From Marinobacter salexigens (GTDB taxonomy: Bacteria > Pseudomonadota > Gammaproteobacteria > Pseudomonadales > Oleiphilaceae), in NCBI RefSeq assembly GCF_002806945.1, contig NZ_NIHC01000005.1, forward strand, positions 372,001-436,000: 64,000 bases of DNA, in the 5' to 3' direction. Below are positions 19,076 through 27,068 of the stretch, piece after piece. Below the pieces are notes generated by a model. That model had not been told where the DNA came from. It made no database searches and was given only the letters and a program-made list of their open reading frames with translations. How positions within the stretch are numbered: position 1 is the stretch's first letter; each line of letters begins with the position of its first letter. The position numbers were made by a program, and so were the translations under genes.

Positions 19076-19468
19076 TCAGAAGAATGACCAGCCACCATCC
19101 TCCTCTTCTTCAATGGCCTCTTCCTCAACCGGCTCTGGCGTACTCGGCGCTGCTGCCTGGGCCTTTGCCGGCGTCGAAATGGTCGAAGCAGCAGCTACAT
19201 TCATGCGGACCATGCCCAGTGCCTTTTTTGTTGCCTCATCAAGAATACCATTAGTCTGAAGCCCATTTTCCTTCTGGAAGCGGGACAGCTCAGACCGGGT
19301 GTTATCATCCATTCCGCTACTCACGTTGGTAATATTGTACCCGGCGCCATACAAGGCGTTCTTGAGTGCAACGGTTTCGTTAGCGAATGCGGTGGGCGCA
19401 AAACCCAGTATTACGGATGTGCCCGCCGCGAGAGCAAGGCGCCCCAAACGGGTGGTCGCGTACTTCAT
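19076..19468 (-). CDS. Small exported protein with peptidoglycan-binding domain and acidic tail
   Basis: A 130-residue protein. Residues 1-29 form a signal peptide ending near AFA-NE, so export to the periplasm is expected. Residues about 30-85 resemble a PG_binding_1 three-helix domain: LKNALYGAGYN, DDNTRSELSRFQKENGL and NGILDEATKKAL. The rest is an Ala/Pro linker and a run of glutamates ending in GGWSFF. No catalytic domain is present, so it may tether or target something at the wall. The ATG at 19468 has AGGTGAG upstream. I do not recognise a named gene. Confidence 0.75.
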   Translation of the reverse strand: MKYATTRLGRLALAAGTSVILGFAPTAFANETVALKNALYGAGYNITNVSSGMDDNTRSELSRFQKENGLQTNGILDEATKKALGMVRMNVAAASTISTPAKAQAAAPSTPEPVEEEAIEEEEDGGWSFF

Positions 19469-19591
19469 AATACTCACCTGTTTAACTCCTGATATCTCAT
19501 CGATATCCGTTTCTTTTTTATTATGTGGTGCCAATCTCCACAGGCTGAGGCGAACGGTTAAAAGCCTAACATACTTTTATCTCGTGTCGCC

Positions 19592-20671
19592 TTAGCCTAC
19601 ATCACCCTTATCACTTTCGGCTCTATGAGCCCCTTCACTGAACTCACGGATAAAAATCCCCCAGAACGCCATAAACAGTGCAGCAACCAGAGGGCCCATC
19701 ACAAAACCATTAATACCAAACATGGCTAAACCACCCAAGGTGGAGAGCAACACAATGTAATCAGGCAGCTTTGTATCACGGCCTACCATAATCGGTCGTA
19801 AAACATTATCCGCGAGCCCGATCACAACCATACCGAATAGTGTCAGCACCAAGGCCTCAATGATATCGCCCACGGCAGCAAGATAAATCGCTGCTGGCAC
19901 CCATACCAGGGCAGCACCCACAGCGGGCAACAGCGAGAAAATAGCCATAACCACGCCCCACAACAAGGCACCGCCAATACCAAGAATCCAGAAAATGATG
20001 CCGCCCAGTGCACCCTGAATAATAGCAATCAGCAGATTACCTTTAACGGTTGCGCGCGTTACTTCAGCAAACTTGGCAAACAGCAGTCGTTCACGTTCAT
20101 CCCCCAAAGGCAGCGCACGGATCATCAACTCAGTCAGTTTGCTCCCATCCCGCAACAGGAAGAACGCCAGATACACCATAAGTGCCAACCCGAGGAAAAA
20201 CTGGAAGGTGTTCTGACCAATTCCCAGGGCCTGCTTGGCGAGAAACTGGCTGCCACCTACAAACAGACTGACAACCCGATCGCGGATTTCAGTGAAATTG
20301 ATATCAAACTGCCCCAGAAATGACTGTATGGCCGGGAAAGATTTGTTCACCTGATCAATATACTCACCAGGTTTTATTTGTCCGTCCTGAATTTTCTGGT
20401 AGATACCCAGCCCCTCAGCCACCAGCGAGGTGACCAACACCAAGACCGGTATCACCACAATCAGCATACAGACAGTCAAGGTAATCAGGGCATTCACATT
20501 TGGCCGATCACCAAGCCGGCGCACCAGGAACAACTGGAACGGATGAAAAATCAACGCAATGGCGATTGCCCAGAAAATAGGCCCGAAGAATGGCTTCATA
20601 AGGATCACGAAGGCCAGAGTTACACCCACCAGCATTGCAAGAAAGGTTCGTGTCTCAAGTTTTTCGTACAT
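19592..20671 (-). CDS. PerM / AI-2E-type transporter family membrane protein
   Basis: A 359-residue inner membrane protein of the PerM/TqsA (UPF0118, AI-2E exporter) family, whose substrates are mostly unknown. About eight hydrophobic segments are visible. The family motifs are FSLLPAVGAALVWVPAAIYL near residue 245 and GLADNVLRPIMVGRDTKLPD, followed by LGGLAMFGINGFVMGPLVAAL. Its role cannot be told from the sequence. It is followed by the small peptidoglycan-binding protein gene on the same strand, 123 nt on. Confidence 0.88.
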   Translation of the reverse strand: MYEKLETRTFLAMLVGVTLAFVILMKPFFGPIFWAIAIALIFHPFQLFLVRRLGDRPNVNALITLTVCMLIVVIPVLVLVTSLVAEGLGIYQKIQDGQIKPGEYIDQVNKSFPAIQSFLGQFDINFTEIRDRVVSLFVGGSQFLAKQALGIGQNTFQFFLGLALMVYLAFFLLRDGSKLTELMIRALPLGDERERLLFAKFAEVTRATVKGNLLIAIIQGALGGIIFWILGIGGALLWGVVMAIFSLLPAVGAALVWVPAAIYLAAVGDIIEALVLTLFGMVVIGLADNVLRPIMVGRDTKLPDYIVLLSTLGGLAMFGINGFVMGPLVAALFMAFWGIFIREFSEGAHRAESDKGDVG

Positions 20672-20792
20672 AATTCCGATGTATCCCTGACTGATTCAAA
20701 CGCGCACTAGCCTATCACGCACGCATGGCCACTGGCGCATGCTTCAGGTTATAGTGAAGTGCTATTGATCAGCAATTAAACAGGTCACCCCA

Positions 20793-21140
20793 TTGGAACT
20801 GGAAACCTTTACCACGGAAACTGCTCTGGAGACCGCTCAGGAACTGCGCCGGGTGTTAGCTGCCAGAACTCATCGCAGAAAAGTGCTGGGCCAGGAAGTA
20901 ATCATTCCAGGACAACTTGGCGAAGCACTGCAGTTGCCGCAAATTATTAACCGCCTTCAAAGCAAACAGCAGCGGTTCCGCGACCAGGGGCTGGAAGATT
21001 TCCAGGAACTCTGGCCGACCCTGTCTGCCGCAACCCGCCAAAAGGTGCTCGATTCAATCGGGTGGTACGACCCAAAAGATCTCAGCTGGGAAGACAAGCG
21101 CTCAAACCGGCGCCCAACGTTAGACCCGGACATTTCCTGA
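20793..21140 (+). CDS. Hypothetical protein, probable TTG start
   Basis: A 115-residue soluble, charged protein I do not recognise. The N-terminal half is helical (ETALETAQELRRVLAART, then IINRLQSKQQRFRDQGLED), and the C-terminal part SIGWYDPKDLSWEDKRSNRRP looks conserved rather than random. There is no ATG near the start of the frame; TTG at 20793 follows AGGT by about 8 nt. It lies alone between the divergent permease and the dehalogenase-like gene. A TATAGT box at 20750-20755 could be its -10 element. Confidence 0.55.
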   Translation: MELETFTTETALETAQELRRVLAARTHRRKVLGQEVIIPGQLGEALQLPQIINRLQSKQQRFRDQGLEDFQELWPTLSAATRQKVLDSIGWYDPKDLSWEDKRSNRRPTLDPDIS

Positions 21141-21285
21141 TTCAAAGCCAATACGCACTGTTACGCAACTCAAACACAGCAGTCTGCGAACTGACTTATC
21201 CTAGTGGCTGAAGATTGTTATGCCGGTTCCGCATAAGCGAAGCCAGCAATGATCACGCAACCAATCAGTCAGGACAGTCGATGGC

Positions 21286-22185
21286 ATGCGTATTCTGAGA
21301 ACCGATGAGAGCCGTTTCGCAGGTCTTCCGGATTACCCGTTCACTCCCAACTATCTCGATATCGAGCCCGGCCTCCGGATGCACTATGTGGACGAAGGCC
21401 CTACCGATGCATCCCCCGTTCTCATGCTCCACGGCGAACCCTCGTGGTCGTACTTGTATCGCCACATGATCCCTATCATCGCCGCTGAAGGCCACCGCGT
21501 ATTAGCGCCAGATCTGGTGGGTTTTGGAAAATCTGACAAGCCGGCCTCTGTGGATGACTACAGTTATGATCGCCACCTTGCATGGCTTACTCACTGGCTA
21601 AAGACGCTCGATCTCAGGAATATCACTCTGGTTTGCCAAAACTGGGGTTCGCTTCTGGGCTTACGACTTGCAGCTAACTTTCCGAATCGCTTCCAGCGTA
21701 TTATTGTCGGCAACGGCATGCTGCCGACCGGCGAAGCCCGTGCGCCGGCAGCATTCAACGTGTGGAAGGCATTTGCTACCCACAGCCCCTGGTTTCCTGT
21801 TAGCCGAATTGTGCAACTGGGCACTGAGCGAACCCTTAACAAATACGAACTGGGAGCCTACGAGGCTCCCTTTCCCACAGCGGAGTACAAAGCAGGCGCT
21901 AGAGCATTCCCAAAACTGGTACCTGTGTCGCCTGGAGACCCGGCGAGCATTGCCAACAAGGCCGCGTGGAAGGTTTTGGAAAAATGGCGCAAGCCATTTA
22001 TTACCTGTTTTAGTAGTGGCGACCCGATAACCCGTGGCGGCGACCGTTATATGCAACGCCGTATTCCTGGTGCGCTCGGGCAACCTCACATTACCCTGCG
22101 CGGCGGACATTTCCTTCAGGAAGACTCCCCGGAAGATTTCGCACGTATCATTATTGACGCGCTAAAAGCAGAAATGGCGGCCTGA
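21286..22185 (+). CDS. Haloalkane dehalogenase-like alpha/beta hydrolase with Asn at the nucleophile position
   Basis: A 299-residue protein clearly of the haloalkane dehalogenase I (DhlA-like) group: HGEPSWSYLYR (49-59), the LVGFGKSDKP loop, a cap domain with FNVWK and YEAPFPTAEYKAG, the acid D246 in SSGDPITRG and the catalytic histidine H275 in GGHF. The nucleophile elbow reads CQNWG, with N119 (codon AAC at 21640-21642) where active enzymes have Asp. As encoded, the alkyl-enzyme ester cannot form. From memory, an Asp-to-Asn variant of Xanthobacter DhlA regained activity by deamidation, so the protein could be inactive, post-translationally activated or repurposed. Confidence 0.85.
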   Translation: MRILRTDESRFAGLPDYPFTPNYLDIEPGLRMHYVDEGPTDASPVLMLHGEPSWSYLYRHMIPIIAAEGHRVLAPDLVGFGKSDKPASVDDYSYDRHLAWLTHWLKTLDLRNITLVCQNWGSLLGLRLAANFPNRFQRIIVGNGMLPTGEARAPAAFNVWKAFATHSPWFPVSRIVQLGTERTLNKYELGAYEAPFPTAEYKAGARAFPKLVPVSPGDPASIANKAAWKVLEKWRKPFITCFSSGDPITRGGDRYMQRRIPGALGQPHITLRGGHFLQEDSPEDFARIIIDALKAEMAA

Positions 22186-22227
22186 GCCGCCATTCCTCAG
22201 GCCGCACCTTCAGCCAGACAATTCTCC

Positions 22228-23016
22228 TTAACCAAAAACAGCAACGGTCTGACAGCTTGTTGCCAACAAGTCGCCTCGCGGAGTCCACACTCGGGCATGG
22301 AAATGGCCATAGCCGTCGCCAGCCTGATCAATTGTGGCTTTATACAGCAGCCAGTCATCGGCCTCCAGAGCAGGTCTTGGATGAATAATATCGAATGCCC
22401 ACGACAGCGAACTGGCAGGCACGGGAGATTTGAAATGCTGAAGGACAGGCGCTGGCCAGGCATCAATCAGCGCCACAAGGTGGGCATCAGAAAGCACCTC
22501 AGGTACTTCCCGGAAACGCATCCAGCCGCCCATTTCACGGCCGCCCCCGCCGCTGAACGGGAGAACCCCATAGGCCCAACGCATGTCTATGTAGCTAATA
22601 AACCCTGGGGTTAAACCTTCAATAAACGGTAACGCCTGGCACTGCTCCACCGGCTTCACATCAGGCGCCGGCTCTCCCTCTATCCGCACGGCAGAGTCCC
22701 GGTCACCGGCAAAAGCACCTATACACACCAGCCGAGGCTCGCCATTCTGGATGATACGACCTTCCACCTGGCTCACTGACCCGCCCTGTCGCAGGATTTG
22801 CGCCTCAAAAATCGCCGGCACCCCTGCCTCTACAGGCCCAATAAACGACACATGCATAGAGCGCACCGGCCGTCCTTCGGGGACCATTTCTGCCATGCGG
22901 TCAAACAGTAGACCAGTCACCACACCGCCAAATGTTGCACGCCCCTGGGACCAAGTGTCCGGCATAATCAATTCATTACTGGCACGGCCCGCAGCAATCA
23001 GCTCATCAAAGGTCAT
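22228..23016 (-). CDS. Acyl-CoA thioesterase family protein (double hotdog)
   Basis: A 262-residue protein of the TesB-like thioesterase superfamily. The first hotdog has QGRATFGGVVTGLLFDRM and RPVRSMHVSFIGPVEAGVP; the second has LVALIDAWPAPVLQ, SLSWAFDIIHP and WLLYKATIDQAGDGYGHF, ending in GDLLATSCQTVAVFG. These are the thioesterase pattern of an Asp on the first helix and Thr/Gln at the end of the last strands. The substrate, presumably an acyl-CoA, is not set by sequence. It is convergent with the dehalogenase-like gene. Confidence 0.87.
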   Translation of the reverse strand: MTFDELIAAGRASNELIMPDTWSQGRATFGGVVTGLLFDRMAEMVPEGRPVRSMHVSFIGPVEAGVPAIFEAQILRQGGSVSQVEGRIIQNGEPRLVCIGAFAGDRDSAVRIEGEPAPDVKPVEQCQALPFIEGLTPGFISYIDMRWAYGVLPFSGGGGREMGGWMRFREVPEVLSDAHLVALIDAWPAPVLQHFKSPVPASSLSWAFDIIHPRPALEADDWLLYKATIDQAGDGYGHFHARVWTPRGDLLATSCQTVAVFG

Positions 23017-23151
23017 GACAACTCCCTGTTAGCAACCTATCGGTCAAAAGTTAAAGACTGCCCAAAACACGAACGCAATGCAATGGCACCGCCCCGGCAA
23101 CTACCTACAGCCTATGACAGATTTTACGTATTAAATCCGACAAAAAGCGGT

Positions 23152-23157
23152 TATAAT
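23152..23157 (+). promoter_or_regulatory. Consensus -10 box upstream of the DEAD-box helicase gene
   Basis: A perfect TATAAT lies 58 nt before the helicase ATG in an AT-rich part of the 198-bp divergent gap. No convincing -35 hexamer is found at 16-18 bp. The leader would be about 50 nt, with no evident cold-shock-type long leader. Confidence 0.5.
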
Positions 23158-23214
23158 ATCGCCACATAATGCATTGCCCGGCAATGCTCTACCTTCCGAA
23201 TACCGAGTAAATCA

Positions 23215-24738
23215 ATGTCTGAATTGTCCTTTGCCGAACTGGGGCTTGATCCAGCCGTACTTGAAGCTGTATCCGCTATTGGCTACGAAACCCCAACGCC
23301 CATCCAGGCCCAGTGCATTCCTGCACTGCTCGCTGGCAAACATCTACTGGGCGTGGCCCAGACCGGCACGGGTAAAACCGCTGCCTTTGCATTACCCCTG
23401 CTGAGCCGGGTTGATGCCACCGAAAGTGAACCCCAGATTCTGGTATTGGCTCCAACGCGGGAACTGGCCATTCAGGTGGCAGAAGCCTTTACTTCCTATG
23501 CTGCCAAATTCAGGCATTTCCATGTACTGCCAATTTATGGCGGTCAGGACTTTTATCCTCAGATCAAAGGCCTCAGGCGTGGTGCCCAGGTTATTGTTGG
23601 TACCCCCGGCCGCATGCTCGACCACCTTCGCAAAGGCACCCTGAAACTGGGCAAACTGAAGGCTCTGGTGCTGGATGAAGCAGATGAAATGCTGCGCATG
23701 GGCTTCATCGATGATGTGGAAGCCATTCTGGCCAAAACACCAGACGACTGTCAGCGCGCACTGTTCTCTGCCACCATGCCACCGCAGATCAAGAAGGTAG
23801 CCCAAACCTACCTGCACGATGCGGTAGAAGTGAAAATTGAGAGCGAAACCCGCACAGTTGAACGTATTACCCAGTACTTCCTGCCAGTGTATGCAGAGCG
23901 CAAGCTGGACGCACTGACCCGCATTCTGGAAGTAGAGCCAACGGAAGGTGCGATTATCTTCGTGCGCACCAAGGCAGAAACCACACTACTGGCCGAGAAG
24001 CTTAGTGCTCGCGGGCACGCCGTGGCGCCTCTGAATGGCGATTTGAATCAGCGCCAGCGCGAGCAGACCGTTGAAGATCTCAAGCGCGGCAAGAAAGACA
24101 TCATTGTTGCAACCGATGTGGCCGCCCGCGGCTTGGACGTTCCCCGCATTACCCACGTTATCAACTACGATGTGCCCTACGACACCGAAGCCTACATTCA
24201 CCGGGTTGGCCGCACCGGCCGCGCTGGGCGCGAAGGCAAGGCGATTCTGTTGGTAACGCCCCGTGAGCGTAGCTGGCTGCGCACGCTTGAGCGTGCCACC
24301 AACTCTCCCATGATCGCGTATGAATTGCCTTCGCCGGTTGAGTTGAAAAAAATGCGCGAAGAGCAGTTCGAGAGCCAGCTTCTGGGCTTTGCCGAGGATA
24401 AAAAACTCGCCAAGTCTATGGCGTTACTGGATGAAATCGCCGAGCGCAATGAAATGGATATTGCCATGGTAGCCGGCGCTCTGGCCTGCTGGATGGAGAC
24501 CATGCAACCTGGCTTATTGCCACTGGAACAGCCGGAAGCACTGCCGGTAGTCTCTGCGTCTGCACCTGCGCGCCGTGATCGCAAAGGCGGCCGCGGCGAA
24601 TTCCGCAAGGGGCCACCTAAAGGCGGTTACAAGGGGCGTGGTAAGCCTGGCGGATCCGGCGCACGAGGCAAACCACCCGGTAAAGGCGGCAAGCCTGCCG
24701 GTAAGCGGCCTCCCCGTCAGTCAGACGCCAAGCGCTGA
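23215..24738 (+). CDS. DEAD-box ATP-dependent RNA helicase
   Basis: A 507-residue DEAD-box helicase of the DeaD/CsdA type that remodels RNA, often in ribosome assembly or at low temperature. Motifs in order are the Q motif (TPTPIQAQCIP), AQTGTGKT, PTRELAIQ, VLDEADEML, SAT, RGLDVPRITHVINYD and HRVGRTGRAGR. The last 70 or so residues form a Gly/Lys/Arg/Pro-rich basic tail instead of the folded RNA-binding domain of full CsdA, so nonspecific RNA contact is likely. The 3' end overlaps the convergent folA by 22 nt. Confidence 0.93.
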   Translation: MSELSFAELGLDPAVLEAVSAIGYETPTPIQAQCIPALLAGKHLLGVAQTGTGKTAAFALPLLSRVDATESEPQILVLAPTRELAIQVAEAFTSYAAKFRHFHVLPIYGGQDFYPQIKGLRRGAQVIVGTPGRMLDHLRKGTLKLGKLKALVLDEADEMLRMGFIDDVEAILAKTPDDCQRALFSATMPPQIKKVAQTYLHDAVEVKIESETRTVERITQYFLPVYAERKLDALTRILEVEPTEGAIIFVRTKAETTLLAEKLSARGHAVAPLNGDLNQRQREQTVEDLKRGKKDIIVATDVAARGLDVPRITHVINYDVPYDTEAYIHRVGRTGRAGREGKAILLVTPRERSWLRTLERATNSPMIAYELPSPVELKKMREEQFESQLLGFAEDKKLAKSMALLDEIAERNEMDIAMVAGALACWMETMQPGLLPLEQPEALPVVSASAPARRDRKGGRGEFRKGPPKGGYKGRGKPGGSGARGKPPGKGGKPAGKRPPRQSDAKR

Positions 24739-25232
24739 TAGACGACGAAGCTGTAGTCGTAAGGATTGTTATCGGACGCGGAGAAATCCTCCCGTCCGAT
24801 TTCTTCCCACTCGTCCCAGTTCACTTCCGGAAAATACGCATCGCCATCCACTTCGGCGTGCACCTGCGTAATATAGATGCGGTCTACCATGGGTAGCGCC
24901 TCTGCATAGATTTGCCCTCCCCCAATAATCATTACCTCATCGATACCGTCCAGCTCAGCCTGTGCTTCGGCTTTTATCAGGGCTTCATCCAGTGATTTTG
25001 CGCTGACGGTTCCTGCGGGGGCCTCCCGGTCTGCGTTTCTTGAAATAACAACGTTCATTCGGCCTGGCAGTGGTCTGCCGATAGAATCCCAGGTTTTACG
25101 GCCCATTATGATGGGTTTGCCCATGGTGGCTTGCTTGAAGTATTTCAGGTCGCCCGGCAGGTACCATGGCAGGTTGTTATTTTTGCCGATTACCCGGTTT
25201 CGGGACATGGCTACTATGAGGGCTTTACGCAT
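24717..25232 (-). CDS. folA: Dihydrofolate reductase
   Basis: FolA reduces dihydrofolate to tetrahydrofolate with NADPH, regenerating the cofactor that ThyA oxidises. The 171 residues contain VIGKNNNLPWYLPGDLKYF (14-32), the NADPH-binding IMGRKTWDSIGRPLPGR and VMIIGGGQIYAEALP. The ATG at 25232 is clear: AAAGGA upstream and the family N-terminus ALIVAMS. The longer frame to 25376 only reads through the adjacent repeats. Confidence 0.97.
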   Translation of the reverse strand: MRKALIVAMSRNRVIGKNNNLPWYLPGDLKYFKQATMGKPIIMGRKTWDSIGRPLPGRMNVVISRNADREAPAGTVSAKSLDEALIKAEAQAELDGIDEVMIIGGGQIYAEALPMVDRIYITQVHAEVDGDAYFPEVNWDEWEEIGREDFSASDNNPYDYSFVVYQRLASD

Positions 25233-25255
25233 GCTTGGGTTCCTTTGATTCGGGA

Positions 25256-25290
25256 CTTCAGGCTTCGGGCTTCGGGCTTCGGGCTTCGGG
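25256..25290. repeat. Tandem 7-mer repeat (CTTCGGG) in the folA leader
   Basis: Five direct copies of a 7-nt unit, the first CTTCAGG and the others CTTCGGG, lie 24 nt upstream of the folA start. On the folA transcript they read CCCGAAG, which could be slippage-prone or could mark a promoter-distal spacer. The block abuts the large palindromic repeat. Confidence 0.9.
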
Positions 25291-25293
25291 GCT

Positions 25294-25404
25294 GCAAGGA
25301 TGCGGGAAGGAGTCTCCAAAAACCGCTGCAAGTACGTCCCTGTACGCTTGGCTCCGCCATCCATGGCTCCGCACATTTTTGGAGACTCCTTCCCGCATCC
25401 TTGC
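25294..25404. repeat. 111-bp palindromic element with perfect 29-bp inverted repeats
   Basis: Arms 25294-25322 and 25376-25404 are perfect 29-bp complements (left arm begins GCAAGGATGCGGGAAGGAG). The 53-nt loop holds smaller palindromes, GTAC-6 nt-GTAC and GCCATCCATGGC. It lies between the thyA stop (25434) and folA start. Size and structure suit a REPIN or MITE-like dispersed element. Read from thyA it is also a large hairpin that could protect or end the mRNA. Loop sequence of the CTCCGCCATCCATGG type is, from memory, recurrent in related genomes. Confidence 0.85.
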
Positions 25405-25433
25405 GATCGAACTTTGGGGGAAGCCTGCCTGTT

Positions 25434-26273
25434 TTATATTGCTATGGGGGCTTTTATGCCGGGGTAAGGATCGTAGCCTTCGAACTCGAAGTCTTCGAAC
25501 TCATAGTCAAATATTGAGTCTGGCTTACGCTTAATGACTAACTTGGGGAGTGCTTTTGGCTTGCGCTTTAGCTGCTCAAAAACGATGTCATCGGTGAGGT
25601 GATTTTGATACAGATGGCAATCGCCAAACGTATGAACGAACTCGCCAACTTCCAGATCACACTGCTGCGCAATCATATGCGTTAACAAGGCGTATGACGC
25701 AATGTTAAACGGTACGCCCAAAAAAAGATCTGCACTGCGCTGATAAAGCTGGCACGAGAGCTTGCCGTCGAGTACGTAGAACTGGAACAGGCAGTGGCAA
25801 GGCGCCAGTGCCATCAGGCCTTTCTCTGCGTTTTCTTGCGGGCCTATGGATTCATCCGGAAGTTCGGCCGGGTTCCAGGCGGATACGATCAGGCGACGGG
25901 AGTTTGGTTTGTTGCGGATCTGGTCGATCACTTCGCTGATCTGGTCTACCACGCGGCCATCCGGGCACTCCCAGCTTCGCCATTGTTTGCCGTAAATCGG
26001 GCCGAGGTCGCCGTTTTCCAGTGCCCACTCGTTCCAGATGGAGACTTTGCGCTCTTTCAGCCAGTTGTTGTCTGTGGAGCCTTTCAGGAACCAAAGCAGT
26101 TCGTAAATTATGCTGCGCAGGTGTACTTTTTTGGTGGTGACAAGGGGGAAGCCGTCTTGAAGGTTAAAACGGATCTGGCGCCCGAAAACTGAGCGGGTAC
26201 CAACACCGGTGCGGTCGCCTTTGTCGAATCCGTTGTCCACTACGTCCCGCATCAGGTCGAGATAAGCTTTCAT
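25434..26273 (-). CDS. thyA: Thymidylate synthase
   Basis: ThyA methylates dUMP to dTMP using methylene-tetrahydrofolate. It has 279 residues with the catalytic cysteine C159 in [12 protein letters not shown], the phosphate-binding [10 protein letters not shown] and the C-terminal [13 protein letters not shown]. It is about 15 residues longer than E. coli ThyA because of an inserted loop ([13 protein letters not shown]) before the active site. The ATG at 26273 overlaps the lgt stop (ATGA), so the frame that continues upstream is only lgt shadow. Confidence 0.97.
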   Translation of the reverse strand: MKAYLDLMRDVVDNGFDKGDRTGVGTRSVFGRQIRFNLQDGFPLVTTKKVHLRSIIYELLWFLKGSTDNNWLKERKVSIWNEWALENGDLGPIYGKQWRSWECPDGRVVDQISEVIDQIRNKPNSRRLIVSAWNPAELPDESIGPQENAEKGLMALAPCHCLFQFYVLDGKLSCQLYQRSADLFLGVPFNIASYALLTHMIAQQCDLEVGEFVHTFGDCHLYQNHLTDDIVFEQLKRKPKALPKLVIKRKPDSIFDYEFEDFEFEGYDPYPGIKAPIAI

Positions 26274-27058
26274 TCTGCGTTTCTCCGGTAAGCAATAGAC
26301 ATCAGAATCACCCCGGCCAGAAGCATCGGTAAGGACAGCACCTGCCCCATGGTGAGCCAGTCGAAGGCCAGATAGCCCAGCTGGGCGTCTGGTTGGCGCA
26401 CGAATTCCACCATAAAGCGGAAAACTCCGTAGCAAACCAGGAACAGGCCAGACACGGCCATTCTTGGGCGTGGTTTGGCGGAGAACCACCAGAGGATAAT
26501 GAAAAACACCACACCTTCAAGGGCGAACTGGTAAAGCTGGGAAGGATGCCGTGCGAGCGCATCCGGGGCTTGCCGGAATACCATGCCCCAAGGCACATCC
26601 GTGGGCTTGCCCCAGAGTTCGCCGTTAATGAAGTTGCCAATTCGTCCTGCCCCGAGACCTACAGGCACCAAGGGTGCAACGAAATCAGCAAGGCGCCAGA
26701 ATCCGGTTCCGACTTTACGGCCATACCACCACATGGCGAACATCACGCCCAGCAGCCCACCATGGAATGACATACCACCTTCCCAAACCCGCAAAAGCCA
26801 CAAGGGATCAGCCAGGAAGGCATCGAAGTTGTAGAAGATTACATAGCCAAAGCGCCCGCCGAGGATAACCCCCAAGGCAAGATAGAAAAGCAGATCGCCC
26901 ATTTGCTCTTCGGTAATCGGGGACCAGGGCTTGCGCGCACGCAGCCTTCCCAGCCACCAGCCCGCCAGGAAGCCCACCAGGTAAGTAAGCCCGTACCAAT
27001 GTACCTTGAGAGGCCCGATGGAAATGGCAACCGGATCTATTTGTGGGTGCTGAAGCAT
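26270..27058 (-). CDS. lgt: Prolipoprotein diacylglyceryl transferase
   Basis: Lgt moves a diacylglyceryl group from phosphatidylglycerol to the lipobox cysteine of prolipoproteins in the inner membrane. The 262-residue, seven-helix protein has [12 protein letters not shown], the [10 protein letters not shown] segment, the signature [20 protein letters not shown] and [13 protein letters not shown]. It is coupled to thyA by a 4-nt overlap and follows the TSUP gene by 10 nt. Confidence 0.97.
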   Translation of the reverse strand: MLQHPQIDPVAISIGPLKVHWYGLTYLVGFLAGWWLGRLRARKPWSPITEEQMGDLLFYLALGVILGGRFGYVIFYNFDAFLADPLWLLRVWEGGMSFHGGLLGVMFAMWWYGRKVGTGFWRLADFVAPLVPVGLGAGRIGNFINGELWGKPTDVPWGMVFRQAPDALARHPSQLYQFALEGVVFFIILWWFSAKPRPRMAVSGLFLVCYGVFRFMVEFVRQPDAQLGYLAFDWLTMGQVLSLPMLLAGVILMSIAYRRNAE

Positions 27059-27068
27059 CTATAACCTC

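Noticed and set aside
25232..25376. N-terminal extension of folA through the repeat region
   Set aside because: The extension translates the tandem and palindromic repeats; the known DHFR N-terminus and a ribosome-binding site mark 25232.
25256..25404. Possible CRISPR-like array near folA
   Set aside because: The 7-mers are contiguous with no spacers and the large repeat is a single inverted pair; no cas genes are near.
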